DNA from: Armatimonadetes bacterium Uphvl-Ar1
Lineage (GTDB): Bacteria; Armatimonadota; Fimbriimonadia; Fimbriimonadales; Fimbriimonadaceae
Length of the DNA: 64,000 nt
Reading direction: 5' to 3'
Assembly (NCBI GenBank): GCA_002162075.1
Contig: CP021423.1
Coordinates: forward strand, 1,612,001 to 1,676,000
The notes under the pieces are model-generated. The model worked only from the letters and a program-made list of their open reading frames with translations, was not told the origin of the DNA and ran no database searches. Positions 1 to 7,749 of this stretch are shown piece after piece (position 1 is the first letter of the stretch; every line of letters begins with the position of its first letter). The translations under genes were made by a program, and so were the position numbers.

Positions 1-161
1 CTCGAGCCGTCACCGCAAGCGTTGGAGTTTCCACCGTCTATTCCCTCTCCAAATCCGAGCAAACCCTAATCGATGAAGCCGACAAAGCTATGTACCACAG
101 CAAGCAGAACGGCAAAAATCGAGTCACTCATTACGGTCACGGAATGCTTGAGTCAGCGTAA
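1..161 (+). CDS. GGDEF domain protein, C-terminal end (partial)
   Basis: The gene enters from the left edge and is read in frame from base 3. The 52 visible residues contain TASVGVST and later ADKAMYHSKQNGKNRV. These match the last part of a GGDEF diguanylate cyclase domain, which makes cyclic di-GMP from two GTP molecules: the conserved A-S-[VI]-G-[VI] strand followed by the AD-x-AMY-x-AK-x-x-GKN-R-V helix. The GGDEF signature itself and any sensor domain lie outside the window. The protein ends about ten residues after the domain (YGHGMLESA), so there is no further C-terminal domain. Catalytic competence cannot be judged from this fragment. Confidence 0.8.
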   Translation, partial: RAVTASVGVSTVYSLSKSEQTLIDEADKAMYHSKQNGKNRVTHYGHGMLESA

Positions 162-523
162 TCCGTCAGCACCGTAGATCAAATCACATCCGGGAAACCT
201 CGGGCCAGGTCCATGTCAAACTCCCTTTCTAAAGTCTGGGTAAGGCAATACGACCTAGACAAAATTCGGATGAACCAACATTCCGAACGATTAAGAATGT
301 TAAGAAGCCAATTCTGTATGAGTCCCAACTTCAACTCAATATTGCAACAAAATTGATACTTATGTTAAGGATGTCATTAAAATTTGTTTAAGGAGGAATC
401 TGTATGCTAAAGCAAAAGAATTATTAACATTCTCTTAATTTTAAGAATCGCAATATTCCGCAATAATCGTGGTGCGAGTCTGCATGTCAGACACGAAATC
501 TCTTGGAGAACCCAAAAGAAATC
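162..523. other. AT-rich intergenic leader of the pilin-like gene
   Basis: About 340 bases without a long gene lie between the GGDEF tail and the pilin-like gene. From about 285 the sequence becomes distinctly AT-rich, with repeated TTAAG/TTAAGA motifs (about 292, 301, 364 and 437). It contains one very strong ribosome-binding site (AAGGAGG at 390-396) in front of a seven-codon reading frame, listed separately. I could not assign a promoter or riboswitch with confidence. Confidence 0.5.
404..427 (+). CDS. putative seven-residue leader peptide upstream of pilin-like gene
   Basis: ATG at 404 begins a frame MLKQKNY followed by TAA. It is preceded by a perfect Shine-Dalgarno AAGGAGG (390-396) at ideal spacing. 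This is a much better site than the one in front of the downstream pilin-like gene. The stop is followed by an AT-rich imperfect inverted repeat around 428-446 (ATTCTcTTAA / TTAAGAAT). A translated leader that controls the mRNA is one reading. A decayed gene start is another. Confidence 0.35.
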   Translation: MLKQKNY

Positions 524-1555
524 ATGCGAAAAGCGTTTACCCTCATCGAACTCTTGGTCGTTATTGCGATCATTGCCATCCTGGCTGCCATCCTCTTCCC
601 TGTCTTCGCCAAAGCCAAGGAAGCCGCTAAGAAATCCTCCGACCTCAGCAACGTCAAGCAGTTGAGCCTCGGGATGACCATCTACACCACTGACTACGAC
701 GATGTCTATCCGTCCGCTTACTTCCACCGCGCCTTCAATCCGGCAGCTGGCGGAACGACGGCAGGTTACATTCACTGGTCCTGGATGATCACTCCGTACG
801 TCAAGAACCAGCAAATCTTCGTGAGCCCCGGCGACAACAGCCGAGGTCAAGCTCCGACGTGTTTCGCAAGCTCCGACAACAACAGCGGTGCTGGCATCCC
901 GGCCAACAACAACCCCAACGTCTGCCCTGCCGGTAGCCCGTTGACCCCGCCCGAGTGGATTCGAGGAGGCGCCATCGTTGACCAACAAGTCCCGCGATTG
1001 AGCTACACCGTTAACGGTGCTGTTATTCCGCGACTGCGCAACATCAACGACGTCAACCGAGGAATCAGCGTTGTCAGCCAAACCGCAATTGACAACGTCT
1101 CCAACACCATTCTTTTGACGGGTATGACCGACGTGTTCAGCTGCTTGGCCAGCGCGTCCATCACCGCAACCGTTCGAAGCGCGTCACACCGCTCCACCAA
1201 CGGCCTCTCACGAGATGCAAACAACACAACTGCATACTTCGGTTCTGCAGAAGATCCAGGTGGAGTTCGCCCAACACAGGTTTTTGCTCTGAACTGGAGC
1301 CGAATCAGCACAGGCTCCAACCAAATCTTCAACCTCTGCCGAACCGCCCCGTCCACGAGCTACCCGCTCGCGGTCTACCAAAGCTGGAACCGATGGAGCG
1401 AAGGCGACAACTACGGCATGAGCGACGGATCAGCGAAGTACCGCAAGTTCAACCAAACGTTGAACCCGGCGAGCTTCATGTGGGGCCCCAACGTCTACAC
1501 CGACGGTGGTTTGCAGGTCACCGATCCGATCTCAGGTCAACCGGTTCGCAACTAA
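524..1555 (+). CDS. type IV pilin-like protein with prepilin N-terminal methylation motif
   Basis: The protein begins MRKAFTLIELLVV and continues as one long hydrophobic helix, the class III signal cut by prepilin peptidase and methylated at the new Phe. The residue before the cut is Ala rather than the usual Gly. I prefer ATG at 524 to the in-frame TTG at 503 because it gives the normal short basic leader. After the helix comes FPVFAKAKEAAKKSSDLSNVKQL and a YxxDYDDVYP motif, with YGMSDGSAKYRKF near the C-terminus. This is the layout of the abundant DUF1559-like pilin-type proteins of Planctomycetes and Armatimonadota. Role: exported filament or secretion-pseudopilus subunit, exact function unknown. 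The 343-residue length fits the family. It appears to be a single-gene unit ending at hairpins beyond 1560. Confidence 0.85.
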   Translation: MRKAFTLIELLVVIAIIAILAAILFPVFAKAKEAAKKSSDLSNVKQLSLGMTIYTTDYDDVYPSAYFHRAFNPAAGGTTAGYIHWSWMITPYVKNQQIFVSPGDNSRGQAPTCFASSDNNSGAGIPANNNPNVCPAGSPLTPPEWIRGGAIVDQQVPRLSYTVNGAVIPRLRNINDVNRGISVVSQTAIDNVSNTILLTGMTDVFSCLASASITATVRSASHRSTNGLSRDANNTTAYFGSAEDPGGVRPTQVFALNWSRISTGSNQIFNLCRTAPSTSYPLAVYQSWNRWSEGDNYGMSDGSAKYRKFNQTLNPASFMWGPNVYTDGGLQVTDPISGQPVRN

Positions 1556-1629
1556 ACCAATTAGAACCACTAACTTTGAACGGGCAACCGCTCAGCCAAA
1601 GTTAGCCAGGTCTCTGGTGAATGCACATC

Positions 1630-1657
1630 GCAAGGCTCCCCTCCGGGGGAGCCTTGC
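1630..1657 (+). terminator. stem-loop downstream of pilin-like gene
   Basis: A perfect 11-bp GC-rich stem (GCAAGGCTCCC / GGGAGCCTTGC) with a 6-base loop stands between the pilin-like gene and arsC. It is followed by TCATAATTG rather than a clear T-run, so it may be a weak terminator or an mRNA 3'-end stabiliser. A weaker pair (CTAACTTTG / CAAAGTTAG, 1569-1605) lies just upstream. Confidence 0.5.
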
Positions 1658-1672
1658 TCATAATTGAAAGCA

Positions 1673-2044
1673 ATGAACATCCTCTTCGTCTGCATCGAAA
1701 ACAGCAACCGCTCCCAAATGGCCGAAGGCTTTGCCAAACATTTCGGCAACGCCTCCAGTTACTCCTCCGGCTCCCGTCCCTCCGGAAAAGTCAACCCCAA
1801 AGCCATCGCCGCCATGGCCGAACTCGGCATCAATATCTCCCATCATCAGTCGATCGGCCTCGATGAACTTCCCAAACTCGAATGGGATTGGGTTATCACA
1901 ATGGGTTGTGGCGACGCATGCCCCCACCTCCCCGCCAAAAATCGCGACGACTGGGCTCTCCCCGACCCCCGAGACCTCCCCCCCGAAGAATTCAACATCG
2001 TGCGCGACGAAATCGCCACTCGCGTCAAGAAATTACTCGCTTAA
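1673..2044 (+). CDS. arsC: arsenate reductase / low-molecular-weight tyrosine phosphatase family
   Basis: The start MNILFVCIENSNRSQMAEG carries the Cys-x5-Arg-Ser phosphate-binding loop (C-I-E-N-S-N-R-S) that defines LMW protein tyrosine phosphatases and their arsenate reductase relatives. Further on, ITMGCGDACP and DWALPDP match the ArsC branch, where extra cysteines relay reducing power. Their C-x3-C spacing differs from the C-x6-C of Bacillus ArsC and resembles thiol-dependent actinobacterial types. Probable role: reduction of arsenate to arsenite in the cytoplasm, or phosphotyrosine dephosphorylation. ATG at 1673 is chosen over TTG at 1664. No other ars gene is nearby, so the arsenate role rests only on family resemblance. 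Confidence 0.75.
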   Translation: MNILFVCIENSNRSQMAEGFAKHFGNASSYSSGSRPSGKVNPKAIAAMAELGINISHHQSIGLDELPKLEWDWVITMGCGDACPHLPAKNRDDWALPDPRDLPPEEFNIVRDEIATRVKKLLA

Positions 2045-2052
2045 TCAAGAAA

Positions 2053-2091
2053 AGCCCCCCTCTCCCTAACTTTCGTTAGGGAGAGGGGGCT
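2053..2091. terminator. bidirectional terminator between arsC and mqnE
   Basis: A 17-bp GC-rich stem (AGCCCCCCTCTCCCTAAC / GTTAGGGAGAGGGGGCT) with a four-base loop lies between the two convergent genes. It is the strongest inverted repeat in this part of the window. T-runs are short on both sides. Confidence 0.75.
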
Positions 2092-2111
2092 GGGGGGTGT
2101 GGGTCAAGGGG

Positions 2112-3272
2112 CTAAGAAACACTCAGCGGAATCAACTTACGCTCGCGTTTCGTCGAAACCACCGAGTCTCGCTTAATCTCATTGTATAGCGAATCCCGCT
2201 CAATCGGCTCCCGTCCTGCTTCCAAGATCATATCCGTCATCCGAGAAAGCGTCAAAACCTGCTGCTTATTCCCAAAATCACCTTCCTTATAGGTGATTTC
2301 ATATTCATGAACAAAACCATCCGCATCATCCGCTCCGTACCAGAGTGCCGTCTGCGTAACCTCCGGCGTATTCATAATCCAGAAGCTTTTGATATGCTCA
2401 AAGTTATCAAGCATCAACCGCGAAACCGCGATATTCCGCAAATCCACATAACCCGTCGGAGTTTTGATGTCCTCAAGCTCGGTCTTCTCTGGGTGGAACG
2501 AAAGCGGCGTAAAGCACACAAAATGCCCTGTCTCATCTTGCAATTCTCGCAATTGCATCAAGTGGCTCACCCGCTCTTCATTGGTCTCAATATGACCATA
2601 AAGCATCGTTGCGTACTGCGTCAGCCCAAGCTTTGACGCGGCTCGAGCAACGCTCTTCCATCCATCACCGCCAAGCTTCTTACCAAAGAGCTCACGGTGA
2701 ACCCGATCGCTCAACACCTCAATCCCCCCACCCGGCAATGAGTCAAGCCCCGCTTCGATGAGGTCTTTCAACGCCTGCTCATGCGTGACCCCACCCTTCA
2801 GCGCAATCTGCTCAATCTCAATCGCCGTGAATGCCTTAACGTGAGCGTTCGGATAAACTTCCTTCACCACCCGACACAAATCCATGTAGTACTGATAGGG
2901 CAAGCGCGGATTGATCCCCCCCACCATATGGATTTCCGTCACATCCACATCCATATGCCAGTGCAATCGCTTCCGAACCTCCTCAATTGTCATTTCATAA
3001 GGATCTGGCCCACCTTTCTTCGCATAAAATGAGCAAAACTTGCAAAACTTGTTACAGATGTTTGTGTAGTTGATATGTTGATTCCGCACAAAATACGTGC
3101 GCTTGCCGTGGCGACGCTCCCGCACCAAATTCGCCATGTACCCCACCGCTGTCAGCTTCGGCGTCTCATAAAGCCGTATCCCGTCTTCCAGCGAAAGACG
3201 CTCCCCCGCCTCAACCTTGCGATAAATGTCCATCAATTCATCGCCAACAATTCGCTCCGGCGCAATACTCAT
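2112..3272 (-). CDS. mqnE: aminofutalosine synthase (radical SAM)
   Basis: This radical SAM enzyme of the futalosine menaquinone pathway joins SAM-derived adenosine to 3-[(1-carboxyvinyl)oxy]benzoate. The cluster cysteines are C73, C77 and C80 (CNKFCKFC). Other hallmarks are HMVGGINPRLP, KAFTAIEIEQIA and GLDSLPGGGIEV. I favour MqnE over the related cyclase MqnC because of the VGGINPxLPYxYY and KAFTAxEI wording. ATG at 3272 is chosen over TTG at 3299 because a GGA-containing ribosome site precedes it and the 386-residue product fits the family. The gene is alone on this strand and faces arsC. Presence of mqnE implies menaquinone respiration without the classical Men route. Confidence 0.87.
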   Translation of the reverse strand: MSIAPERIVGDELMDIYRKVEAGERLSLEDGIRLYETPKLTAVGYMANLVRERRHGKRTYFVRNQHINYTNICNKFCKFCSFYAKKGGPDPYEMTIEEVRKRLHWHMDVDVTEIHMVGGINPRLPYQYYMDLCRVVKEVYPNAHVKAFTAIEIEQIALKGGVTHEQALKDLIEAGLDSLPGGGIEVLSDRVHRELFGKKLGGDGWKSVARAASKLGLTQYATMLYGHIETNEERVSHLMQLRELQDETGHFVCFTPLSFHPEKTELEDIKTPTGYVDLRNIAVSRLMLDNFEHIKSFWIMNTPEVTQTALWYGADDADGFVHEYEITYKEGDFGNKQQVLTLSRMTDMILEAGREPIERDSLYNEIKRDSVVSTKRERKLIPLSVS

Positions 3273-3386
3273 CGGTGTTCCACATCCAGTTTTCAACAAT
3301 AATTGAAAACTGTCCTGTTATACCTTACGTGAGTTGCCGTCTAAACATCAGAGGACCCGACAAATTTTCCAGCTAAACTACCAGCC

Positions 3387-4508
3387 GTGAAGCGGATCGC
3401 AATCCTCGGCTCAACCGGCTCAATCGGAACCCAAACCCTCGATATTGTCCGCCAGCACCCCGATAAACTCCGCGTCACCGGCCTCGTCGCCAACCGTTCT
3501 GCGACCGAACTCATCGCCCAAGCAAAAGAATTCAACACCAAAAACGTCGCTCTCATGGATGAAAAATCCGCCCGAGAAAACCTTCTCCCCGGCGGAATCC
3601 AAGCCATTATCGACATCGCTACCCACCCCGAGGTTGATCTCGTCGTCGTCGCCGTCGCCGGAGTCATTGGTCTCGAACCAACCCTCGCTGCCATCAACGC
3701 CAAAAAAGATATCGCCCTCGCCAGCAAAGAAGTCCTCGTTGCCGCCGGACAAGTTGTTATGCCGCTCATAGCCGAAAAAGGCATCACCCTCACCCCCATA
3801 GATTCCGAACACTCCGCTCTCTTCCAGTGCCTTCAGGGCTACCAACCGGATCAAATTGACAAGCTCATCCTTACGGCATCCGGCGGCCCATTCCGAGGAA
3901 AATCCCGCGACGAGCTCGCACAGGTTACAAAAAACCAAGTCCTTGCTCACCCCACCTGGAACATGGGCGGCAAAATCACCGTGGACTCCGCAACCCTCAT
4001 GAACAAGGGCCTCGAAGTCATCGAAGCCCATTGGCTATTCGGAACTTCCATCGAAGACGTCAACGTTGTCGTCCACCCCCAATCCATCATTCACAGCATG
4101 GTGCAATTCAAAGATTCCAGCGTGCTCGCCCAAATGGGCTGGCCCGATATGCGACTCCCCATCCAGTACGCTCTCCTTTACCCGGAAAGAACCCCCAATC
4201 ACCTCAAACCGTGGAATCCCATCGAAACGCCATCCCTCACCTTTGAAGCCCCAGATCCGGAAACATTTCAATGCCTTCAATTGGCCTACCAAGCCGCCTG
4301 GGCCGGGGGAACCATGCCCTGTGCGCTCAATGCTGCCAACGAAGAAACTGCAAATGCATTCCTCAAAGAATCTATCGGCTTCCTCGAAATTGCCGATATA
4401 AACCTCAAGGTGATGCAATCCCACACTCCCGTCGAACCAACCCTCGACAATATCATCGCCACCGACGCATGGGCCAGAATGACCGCCCGCGAACTCATCG
4501 CAAAGTAA
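3387..4508 (+). CDS. dxr: 1-deoxy-D-xylulose 5-phosphate reductoisomerase
   Basis: Dxr catalyses the first committed step of the MEP isoprenoid pathway, converting DXP to 2-C-methyl-D-erythritol 4-phosphate with NADPH. The N-terminal Rossmann loop is GSTGSIGTQ (residues 8-16). ALASKEVLVAAG, TPIDSEHSALFQ, LTASGGPFR and HPTWNMGGKITVDSATLMNKGLE are diagnostic for the family and include the metal-binding and fosmidomycin-contact residues. The start is GTG at 3387. Length (373) is slightly short but all conserved blocks are present. It lies 21 bases before the RseP-type protease, a pairing common in bacteria, so the two are probably one operon. Confidence 0.97.
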   Translation: MKRIAILGSTGSIGTQTLDIVRQHPDKLRVTGLVANRSATELIAQAKEFNTKNVALMDEKSARENLLPGGIQAIIDIATHPEVDLVVVAVAGVIGLEPTLAAINAKKDIALASKEVLVAAGQVVMPLIAEKGITLTPIDSEHSALFQCLQGYQPDQIDKLILTASGGPFRGKSRDELAQVTKNQVLAHPTWNMGGKITVDSATLMNKGLEVIEAHWLFGTSIEDVNVVVHPQSIIHSMVQFKDSSVLAQMGWPDMRLPIQYALLYPERTPNHLKPWNPIETPSLTFEAPDPETFQCLQLAYQAAWAGGTMPCALNAANEETANAFLKESIGFLEIADINLKVMQSHTPVEPTLDNIIATDAWARMTARELIAK

Positions 4509-4529
4509 AAAAGTAGGAACAAAAATCAA

Positions 4530-6173
4530 ATGGATTTGCTGAACACCGTATCCCATGGCGTCATCGTTGGAATAACCTTTCTCATTGTCATTACCATCTT
4601 GGTCGCCGTCCATGAACTCGGGCACTACTGGTTCGCCAAGCTTTGCGGAATGCATGTCGAAGCATTCGCCGTCATGGTCGGAGGAATCCGCAAAACCCCT
4701 CTCAACGAGCACCTCACCAAACCTCTAGTCCCCGCCCGCAACGTCTGGCTGATCGGCACCAGTATCGCAATTGTCACTTTCCTTGCTGGCTTCTTTAACC
4801 TCAACCCCATTTTCTACAGTGGTTTAGCATTCCTGGCAATCGGTGGCCCGGTGTGGATCATCACCCGACTCTCATCTCTCTATCACCGCCCTGTCCAAGT
4901 CGGCATTCTCACCCTTCTCAAGTCATGGGGAGTCGTTGCCGTCATCCTCTTCATGGGCACTCAGTTTCAAAATCTTGACCTCTCTTACGCGCTCAACTTC
5001 CTTCTTGCCGGATCAGTCTGCGCTGTTTTACTCGTCTACTACGCCCCAGTACTCGGAGCCGCTGACATGGAAGGCAACAAAGGCCGCGGGGAAATCAAGA
5101 TCGATGGTCAAAAGATCCCGGTTCAATACCGCCCGCTTCTCAGCAAAACCAACAAAGAAGGCACCGAATTCTCCCTCCTTCTTCTCCCTCTAGGAGGATT
5201 CGCCGCCATCAAAGGTATGCAACCGCGCGAAGACGGCAGCGAAACAAAAATCGACAAAGGATTCTTTTCTCGCCCCCCACTCCAACGACTCCTCGTCCTT
5301 TTCGCCGGACCTCTCTTCAGCATCGTCTTTGGGCAAATAATCCTCTTTGGCACCATCATGGCCCAAGGAATACCCGGCGAAGCTACTACGACCATTGGGT
5401 TCCTACCTACCGGGCCTGGCAAAGCCGCTGGGCTAGAGGTCGGGGACAAAATCACCACCATCAACGGTCAACCCGTTAACAACTTTAGTGACATCAGGGA
5501 GATAGTCCGGTTCTTTTACGACAAAGATTACAAACCAAAACCAATCAACCTAACCGTGATTCGGGATGGCAAAACCAAAAATTTCTCACTCCTGCCAACC
5601 ATTGATCCAAAACCAGAGATCGTCCTTAACCGTGACAACGAGCCAGTCACAACAACAGAGAACGGCAAGCTCATCGACCTCAAAGCCAGACAAGCGCGAA
5701 TCGGTTTCATTGGCAGCCCGTCATACGAACCCGCGAACCTCAACGAAGCTGCAACAATAGCCGCCCTCGCCCCTGTTACGATGACCCTGAATATAATCAG
5801 CATCTTCACAAGCTTTAACGAAGCCAAGGAAAGTGTCGGGGGACCAGCTGCCATGGTGCAGCAAACATCCGATTCCGTCAAAGGCGGTTTCATAAAAATC
5901 CTCGAGCTTGCTGCCCTCCTGAGCATCAGCCTTGGAATCATGAACCTCCTCCCCATCCCACCTCTCGATGGCGGTCAAATGGTCATCGCCTTTACCGAAC
6001 TGATTCGGGGCAACAAACGCCTCCCCATGAACTTCCAACTCGCCCTCCACAACATCGGTGGCTTCCTCGTGGTTCTCCTCATGCTTGCCGTCTTTGCGAT
6101 AGATGCCGGACGCCGGAGTGAACTCAACAAGATCAGAGAAGACTCAGTAATCTCGGCTCCCGAGAAGCGTTAG
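4530..6173 (+). CDS. rseP: RseP-type site-2 zinc protease with extra membrane insert
   Basis: This is an intramembrane M50 metalloprotease, the family that cuts anti-sigma factors and leftover signal peptides. HELGH (28-32) supplies two zinc ligands and the catalytic Glu. The third-ligand motif NLLPIPPLDGGQ lies near residue 475. One PDZ domain is visible (GKAAGLEVGDKITTINGQPV). At 547 residues it is about 100 longer than typical RseP. The extra length is a hydrophobic block between HELGH and LPLGGFAAIKG, roughly residues 65-180, with three or four additional membrane segments. It follows dxr by 21 bases. Its end overlaps the convergent TIM-barrel gene by four bases. Confidence 0.93.
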   Translation: MDLLNTVSHGVIVGITFLIVITILVAVHELGHYWFAKLCGMHVEAFAVMVGGIRKTPLNEHLTKPLVPARNVWLIGTSIAIVTFLAGFFNLNPIFYSGLAFLAIGGPVWIITRLSSLYHRPVQVGILTLLKSWGVVAVILFMGTQFQNLDLSYALNFLLAGSVCAVLLVYYAPVLGAADMEGNKGRGEIKIDGQKIPVQYRPLLSKTNKEGTEFSLLLLPLGGFAAIKGMQPREDGSETKIDKGFFSRPPLQRLLVLFAGPLFSIVFGQIILFGTIMAQGIPGEATTTIGFLPTGPGKAAGLEVGDKITTINGQPVNNFSDIREIVRFFYDKDYKPKPINLTVIRDGKTKNFSLLPTIDPKPEIVLNRDNEPVTTTENGKLIDLKARQARIGFIGSPSYEPANLNEAATIAALAPVTMTLNIISIFTSFNEAKESVGGPAAMVQQTSDSVKGGFIKILELAALLSISLGIMNLLPIPPLDGGQMVIAFTELIRGNKRLPMNFQLALHNIGGFLVVLLMLAVFAIDAGRRSELNKIREDSVISAPEKR

Positions 6174-6973
6174 TCCAACAGCCCTTTCAGGTAGTCAAAC
6201 TCCGTTCGAATCGAAGCCGCCTCGGAGCTGACCATCGGTCGTAATTCCACCCGACCGGAAAACTCCATGTTCCGAAGTTGACGCATCATATCTGCCCAAT
6301 CGGTCATCCCGTCCTGAACGGTTGACCACCGCCGGGCCCACCCTTTGCTATTCACATCGGAAGCCCCTGGATGCTTCACCAAAACGTTGTCTCGAACCGT
6401 AACACACGCCAGATAGTCCATCAGAATCGCAACCGTGTAATCCCAAGCCTCAAAACCTTCAAAAAGCGCGCCGCCCGGATCAAGCTGAACTCCAAATTGG
6501 AACGGATTCAACCCCCGAATCAAATGGAACGCCGCGCTCGGTGAGGGAAGCAAACTTTCCCCACTCACCGGCAGAATCAAGCGAAGCTCATTCTCTTCCA
6601 AAATCGGCTTAAGCTGATCAAGTGCTTCCCTTGCCTTAGTTAAGCGAGACCGCACGAAATACCCCTTCTTTGCAAGTTCAGCGATCGAAAATTCCTTGAT
6701 CCCACAAGCCTTAAGCAATTTCAAGAAGTCAGGCTCACCGATCAACTGTTGCAGCGTTAAATCAAGCTGAACAGAATAGCTCTCGATTCCCGCTGCCGCA
6801 ACGGCATTAATATAGTCCGGCAATTCCGGATAAATATGCTCAACCGTTGCCTGTCCGTTCTCACCCACCACAACCGTACAAGTCTCGGCCCCCGCGTCCG
6901 TCACCAAACGCGCCATGTCTTCAGCCGTCAGCCCATCTAACTGCTCCGGATGCAAGCTCCAAACGATGTTCAC
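6170..6973 (-). CDS. TIM-barrel protein, sugar phosphate isomerase/epimerase-like
   Basis: The 267-residue soluble protein begins MNIVWSLHPEQLDGLTAEDMARLVTDAGAE. It shows alternating strand-helix segments as in the xylose-isomerase-like / AP-endonuclease-2 superfamily. FQFGVQLDPGGALFEG and YTVAILMDYLACVTVRDN resemble the barrel strands that carry the metal ligands, followed by SGRVELRPMV at the eighth strand. The ligand residues are not all recognisable, so enzymatic activity is uncertain and the substrate is unknown. It is divergent from the aquaporin gene and overlaps the end of rseP by four bases. Confidence 0.6.
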   Translation of the reverse strand: MNIVWSLHPEQLDGLTAEDMARLVTDAGAETCTVVVGENGQATVEHIYPELPDYINAVAAAGIESYSVQLDLTLQQLIGEPDFLKLLKACGIKEFSIAELAKKGYFVRSRLTKAREALDQLKPILEENELRLILPVSGESLLPSPSAAFHLIRGLNPFQFGVQLDPGGALFEGFEAWDYTVAILMDYLACVTVRDNVLVKHPGASDVNSKGWARRWSTVQDGMTDWADMMRQLRNMEFSGRVELRPMVSSEAASIRTEFDYLKGLLD

Positions 6974-7027
6974 TCCCCCAGTTTAACCGCTCCCAATTGC
7001 CGCCCCAGTTCGTCCAGATCACTAACA

Positions 7028-7699
7028 ATGAACACAAAAGCCTTGGTCGCCGAATTCATTGGCGTCTTCGCCCTCTGTTTCGTTGGCATTTTTGCAATTG
7101 CTAACGCCGGAGCCGGAGCCACCAATCTCACCGGAGTCGCCTTTGCTCACGGTCTCGCCATTGCTGTAATGGTTGCCGCATTTGCTGCAGTAAGCGGAGC
7201 CCATTTCAACCCCGCCGTCAGTCTTGCGATGCTCGCTACCAAACGGATCACTGCATCCGGTTTCTTTGGCTATCTGATCGCCCAAATCCTAGGAGGCGCC
7301 GTCGCTGCATTGATTGCCGGAATCGTTCTTGGCACCCCTGCCGTTGCCGGAGGAACCCCCGCAATCGCCGATGGAGTCACCGCCGTCAATGCCATGATCG
7401 CGGAAATCGTCTGCACGTTCTTCCTGGTCGCTGTGATTTTCGGATGCGCGGTGGATAAGCGCAATTCCGGTCAGGCTCCCCTTTACATTGGGCTCGTGAT
7501 CGTTGCTGGCATCCTCGCGATTGGCCCCTTATCCGGAGCCGCCCTGAACCCCGCTCGATACATTGGCCCTGCCATCGTGGGCGGAGCATTCGGCCCTAAC
7601 TTCTGGGTTTGGATTGTCGGCCCCTGCATCGGAGCAATCATCGCCGCATTCCTGTTCGATGGCGTAATCTTCAAGAACGAACCTGAAGCATCCGAATAA
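7028..7699 (+). CDS. aquaporin / MIP family channel
   Basis: A 223-residue membrane channel with two half-helix signature motifs: HFNPAVS (NPA at 61-63) and ALNPARYIGP (NPA at 174-176). It has six predicted transmembrane helices. ATG at 7028 (MNTKALVAEFIG) is chosen because earlier in-frame codons would overlap the start of the divergent gene and add a non-membrane tail. Probable role: passive movement of water or small uncharged solutes across the inner membrane. The ALNPARxxGP wording is closer to AqpZ-type water channels than to GlpF, but the pore-lining residues do not settle the substrate. A strong terminator follows. Confidence 0.92.
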   Translation: MNTKALVAEFIGVFALCFVGIFAIANAGAGATNLTGVAFAHGLAIAVMVAAFAAVSGAHFNPAVSLAMLATKRITASGFFGYLIAQILGGAVAALIAGIVLGTPAVAGGTPAIADGVTAVNAMIAEIVCTFFLVAVIFGCAVDKRNSGQAPLYIGLVIVAGILAIGPLSGAALNPARYIGPAIVGGAFGPNFWVWIVGPCIGAIIAAFLFDGVIFKNEPEASE

Positions 7700-7702
7700 G
7701 CA

Positions 7703-7743
7703 AAAAGAAACCCCCTGATCTTTACGATCAGGGGGTTTCTTTT
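7703..7743. terminator. bidirectional intrinsic terminator
   Basis: A perfect 18-bp stem (AAAAGAAACCCCCTGATC / GATCAGGGGGTTTCTTTT) with a five-base loop carries an A-run on the left arm and a T-run on the right arm. It can therefore end transcription of both the aquaporin gene and the convergent Spy-like gene. Confidence 0.95.
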
Positions 7744-7749
7744 GCCCTT

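Noticed and set aside
180-280. Possible cyclic di-GMP riboswitch after the GGDEF gene
   Set aside because: GGGAAACCTCGGG can form small stems, but the conserved GEMM core (CACGCACAGGGCAAACC and the tetraloop receptor) is not present.
503-523. TTG start at 503 for the pilin-like protein
   Set aside because: It would add seven residues before the class III signal, and the ATG at 524 gives the usual short basic leader.
1003-1356. Antisense frame within the pilin-like gene and others like it (for example 13432-14268 opposite NIF3)
   Set aside because: They are shadows of the coding strand and show no ribosome site or family motif.
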